Shown: one piece after another, positions 31,682-33,820 of the stretch | Position numbering within the stretch: position 1 is the stretch's first letter | How the letters are laid out: each line of letters starts with the position of its first letter | Assembly: GCA_900541035.1 (NCBI GenBank) | Contig: UQIN01000024.1 | Span: 1-33,820 of the forward strand | Direction: 5' to 3' | DNA: 33,820 bases | Origin: an uncultured Collinsella sp. | GTDB lineage: Bacteria > Actinomycetota > Coriobacteriia > Coriobacteriales > Coriobacteriaceae | Notes under the pieces: generated by a model | Told to the model about the DNA's origin: nothing | What the model saw: only the letters and a program-made list of their open reading frames with translations | The model's database searches: none | Translations under genes and position numbers: made by a program

Positions 31682-32896
31682 ATGACGGCGGCATCCAACA
31701 ATTCAATGCAACTTGAGGGAAAAACGATCCTGCTGGGCATTACCGGCGGGATCGCCGCCTATAAGTCGTGCAATATCGTGCGCCTGCTGCAAAAGCGCGG
31801 TGCGCGCGTCAAGGTCGTTATGAGCGAGCATGCCACGGAGTTTGTGGGCCCGCTCACCTTCCGTGCGCTCACCAACGAGCCCGTTGCCGTGGGCCTATTC
31901 GACGATCCCTCCGACCCCATCCACCACATTTCGCTGGCGCAGGAACCCGACCTGGTGGTCGTGGCGCCCGCGACGGCCAATATCATCGCCAAGATGGCCA
32001 CCGGCATCGCCGATGACCTTATCTCCACCACGCTGCTTGCGACGCCGCGACCCATCGTGATCGCACCCGCTATGAACAACGGCATGTGGAAGGCGCCGAC
32101 GACGCAGGCCAACATGGCCACGCTGCGCGACCGCGGCGTGCATGTGGTGGGTCCGGGCAGTGGCTACCTTGCCTGCGGCGACGTGGACACGGGACGCATG
32201 AGCGAGCCCGAGGACATCGTCGAGGCTGTCTGTGAGGTGCTCAACCCCGCGCCTCAGGACCTGGTAGGTAAGCACATCGTGATTACCGCCGGCCCCACGC
32301 ACGAACCGATAGACCCCGTGCGCTTCATCGGTAACCGGTCGTCGGGCAAGATGGGCATCGCCCTGGCGGGGGAGGCTGCTCGCCGCGGTGCTGCGGTCAC
32401 GCTCGTGCTGGGACCGGCATCGCTCGATGTTCCCCGCGGCGTGGCGTGCGTACGCGTGCAGACCGCCGCAGAGATGCTGCAGGCGGCGACGAGCGCCTTC
32501 CAGACGGCCGACGTGGCCATTTGCGCCGCCGCCGTCGCCGACTACACTCCAGCGGCCCCAGCGGACCATAAGCTCAAAAAGTCCAACGAGCCCTTGGATC
32601 GAGTTGAACTGGTCGAGACCGTTGACATCTTGGCCGAGCTTTCGCGTCAAAAGGGAGAGCGGCGCGTGATCGGCTTTGCGGCCGAGACCGATAACGTCGT
32701 GGAGTACGCGCAGCGTAAGCTCGCCCGCAAGGGTTGTGACGCCATTATCGCCAACGATGTCTCGCGCGCCGATTCGGGCTTTGGAACCGACACTAACAAG
32801 GCCTGGATCGTGAGCACAGCGGGCACGCAAGAACTTCCCGTGCTAACAAAGCCCCAGCTCGCAGATACAATTTTGGACTTGCTTCAAAATTTGTAA
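31682..32896 (+). CDS. coaBC: bifunctional phosphopantothenoylcysteine decarboxylase / synthase
   Basis: 404 residues, ATG at 31682, 2 bp after the previous stop with AAGGAAG upstream. It makes 4'-phosphopantetheine from phosphopantothenate and cysteine for coenzyme A. The N-terminal CoaC part is a flavoprotein: LGITGGIAAYKS (about 18-29), catalytic His in HHISLAQ (about 81-87), PAMNNGMW (about 129-136) and Cys165 in LACGDVDTGRM. The CoaB part begins at about 195 with ITAGPTHEPIDPVR and GNRSSGKMG. Length is normal. It closes the plus-strand block. Confidence 0.96.
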   Translation: MTAASNNSMQLEGKTILLGITGGIAAYKSCNIVRLLQKRGARVKVVMSEHATEFVGPLTFRALTNEPVAVGLFDDPSDPIHHISLAQEPDLVVVAPATANIIAKMATGIADDLISTTLLATPRPIVIAPAMNNGMWKAPTTQANMATLRDRGVHVVGPGSGYLACGDVDTGRMSEPEDIVEAVCEVLNPAPQDLVGKHIVITAGPTHEPIDPVRFIGNRSSGKMGIALAGEAARRGAAVTLVLGPASLDVPRGVACVRVQTAAEMLQAATSAFQTADVAICAAAVADYTPAAPADHKLKKSNEPLDRVELVETVDILAELSRQKGERRVIGFAAETDNVVEYAQRKLARKGCDAIIANDVSRADSGFGTDTNKAWIVSTAGTQELPVLTKPQLADTILDLLQNL

Positions 32897-32904
32897 AAAA
32901 GTTC

Positions 32905-32934
32905 TTGCACAAGTCTAAAGTTTCGGGTTAATAT
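32905..32934 (+). promoter_or_regulatory. promoter of tRNA-Pro
   Basis: TTGCAC (32905-32910) and TAATAT (32929-32934) are 18 bp apart. An overlapping TATACT at 32932-32937 gives a 21-bp spacer and is less likely. Confidence 0.6.
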
Positions 32935-32976
32935 ACTCCCTGTTGCGAGCGAGAGCAGAGCAACAGACAAAAGCTT

Positions 32977-33053
<77 letters not shown>

Positions 33054-33063
33054 GAAGTTTGCA

Positions 33064-33092
33064 GGTCAGGCACCTAGTGCCTGACCTTTTTT
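33064..33092 (+). terminator. tRNA-Pro terminator
   Basis: GGTCAGGCAC (33064-33073) pairs perfectly with GTGCCTGACC (33077-33086) around a CTA loop, followed by TTTTTT. A strong intrinsic terminator. Confidence 0.95.
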
Positions 33093-33522
33093 GTTTTAAG
33101 TAATTGCTTAAATTTGATTAATCAACAGGGTGCCAAAAATCTACCTGCGCGATAATCGCTTTTTGCGGTTACTTGCGCGTTTTGCACGCGCTTAAGCCGA
33201 TTTATTAACGCGACATGAATCTACATACGCGTAGCTGGTATACAGACGAGTACAGGCTGTATTTATCGCGGCGATTTACGCAGATATGGCGACTGTAACG
33301 AACTAGTGTGTCGCTGTATTTATTCCAGCAGTTCACTTGATCTGTGGACAAGTGGACTGTTGCAACGAAACGCCAAGCAGGATGGGCTCTATACGAGGAC
33401 GCCGCAGAGGCAATGGCGGGGGAGTGCGGCAGGCGCTCTGAGAGCCGCTGTATGACCCCATTTCTCCTCAACCCGATTACCTGTGCTATGAACCTCGAAT
33501 TGTTCGAGTAATCGCCAAATCA
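33093..33522. other. intergenic region, no supported gene
   Basis: About 430 bp. A block CAGGGTGCCAAAAAT (33126-33140) and TGCGCGTTTTGCA (33174-33186) recur after tRNA-Val. GCTGTATTTAT is repeated near 33256 and 33312. A minus-strand frame from 33450 with GAGGAG upstream encodes only about 40 residues, and the 88-codon antisense frame at 33205-33471 has no recognisable product. CTCGAA/TTCGAG at about 33493-33507 makes a small hairpin. Confidence 0.4.
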
Positions 33523-33547
33523 AAACCACCCCTAAAAGGGGTGGTTT
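33523..33547. repeat. perfect hairpin, probable IS200/IS605 end structure or terminator
   Basis: AAACCACCCCT (33523-33533) and AGGGGTGGTTT (33537-33547) pair perfectly over 11 bp around AAA. On the minus strand it lies 110 bp after the transposase stop and is followed by TGATTTGG. Elements of this family have hairpins near their ends instead of inverted repeats. It would also work as a minus-strand terminator. Confidence 0.6.
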
Positions 33548-33590
33548 GCTCTTAGGGTATAACCCTTGGATTTCCGGCACGCGTCTAAAG

Positions 33591-33656
33591 GCGCCGGCCC
33601 TCACGGGGTTCGGGCCGCACTGCAGATTGACCCGTGGCGGGCCGGTCAAACCGGCG
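33591..33656. repeat. long imperfect hairpin after the transposase gene
   Basis: CCGGCCCTCACGGG (33594-33607) pairs with CCCGTGGCGGGCCGG (33631-33645) with one bulge, flanked by GCGCCGG/CCGGCGC. It begins immediately beyond the transposase stop on the minus strand. It may be a transcript-end or element-specific structure. Confidence 0.5.
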
Positions 33657-33820
33657 CTATTTACGCCCCGGCCCCCTGCCGAAGGGGTCCTCGTACTCCT
33701 TGACGCTCAGCCGGTCGAGCGCGATGTCGGCCTTCTCCTGCTCCCGGATGTACTTCGCGATCGTGGCCTCGTTCAGGCCGACCGTGGACACGTAGTAGCC
33801 CTCGGCCCAGAACTTCCTGT
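33657..33820 (-). CDS. tnpA: IS200/IS605-family Y1 transposase TnpA, C-terminal fragment (5' end outside window)
   Basis: 54 residues on the minus strand, open from the window edge to the TAG at 33657-33659. The RKFWAEGYYVSTVGLN stretch and AKYIREQE, with the catalytic-type Tyr and downstream Gln (YxxxQ), mark the end of a single-strand HUH transposase. The DPFGRGPGRK tail ends the protein. The HUH motif itself lies beyond the window, so integrity cannot be judged. High GC compared with the preceding intergenic DNA. Confidence 0.88.
   Translation of the reverse strand, partial: RKFWAEGYYVSTVGLNEATIAKYIREQEKADIALDRLSVKEYEDPFGRGPGRK

Overview
The window looks like chromosome from a Gram-positive actinobacterium of the class Coriobacteriia, most likely Collinsella or a close relative. 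This rests on the GC-rich core genes with actinobacterial codon use, the gene order of the conserved block, an LPxTG-type surface protein, and general resemblance of the proteins. No rRNA or other definitive marker is present, so the genus is an inference.

Bases 1 to about 12,600 are an accessory, lower-GC, mobile-element-rich region with the character of a defence island. It opens with the tail of an rfbB-like dTDP-glucose 4,6-dehydratase gene and a decayed coiled-coil gene. Next comes an AbiH-family abortive-infection gene on the minus strand, split by a complete IS21-family element (istA and istB, 4-bp target duplication). A dead IS1595-like element with intact ends lies just upstream of it. 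Then come an unassigned two-gene cassette (a soluble protein of about 300 aa followed by a four-helix membrane protein), a cell-wall-anchored secreted protein, and a three-gene putative restriction-modification unit. That unit is a Dcm-type cytosine-5 methyltransferase facing, tail to tail, a DUF262 protein and a HEPN protein of the MAE_28990 type. An IS3-family remnant and tRNA-Val close the region.

Bases 12,700 to 15,790 are a transition zone. It holds one gene with a DUF559/Vsr-like nuclease fold, two copies of a 138-bp element with 15-bp inverted ends, two almost identical tRNA-Ala(GGC) transcription units (promoter, tRNA and terminator all duplicated), and a minus-strand tRNA with a CAU anticodon between them.

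Bases 15,813 to 32,896 are conserved housekeeping, all on the plus strand and mostly with overlaps or gaps under 20 bp: an ABC-F ATPase, a small membrane protein, an M50 metalloprotease, scpA and scpB (condensin partners), an rluB-type pseudouridine synthase, cmk, plsC, ispH, a PDZ/radical-SAM/DUF512 protein, der, plsY, gpsA, rpe, a cysteine desulfurase, a NIF3-family protein, a coiled-coil zinc-ribbon protein and coaBC. The block joins chromosome segregation, ribosome maturation (RluB, Der), phospholipid synthesis (GpsA makes glycerol-3-phosphate, PlsY and PlsC acylate it), isoprenoids, Fe-S supply and coenzyme A.

Bases 32,897 to 33,820 carry tRNA-Pro(GGG) with its promoter and terminator, about 430 bp with no clear gene, and the 3' end of an IS200/IS605-type transposase with downstream hairpins running off the window edge.
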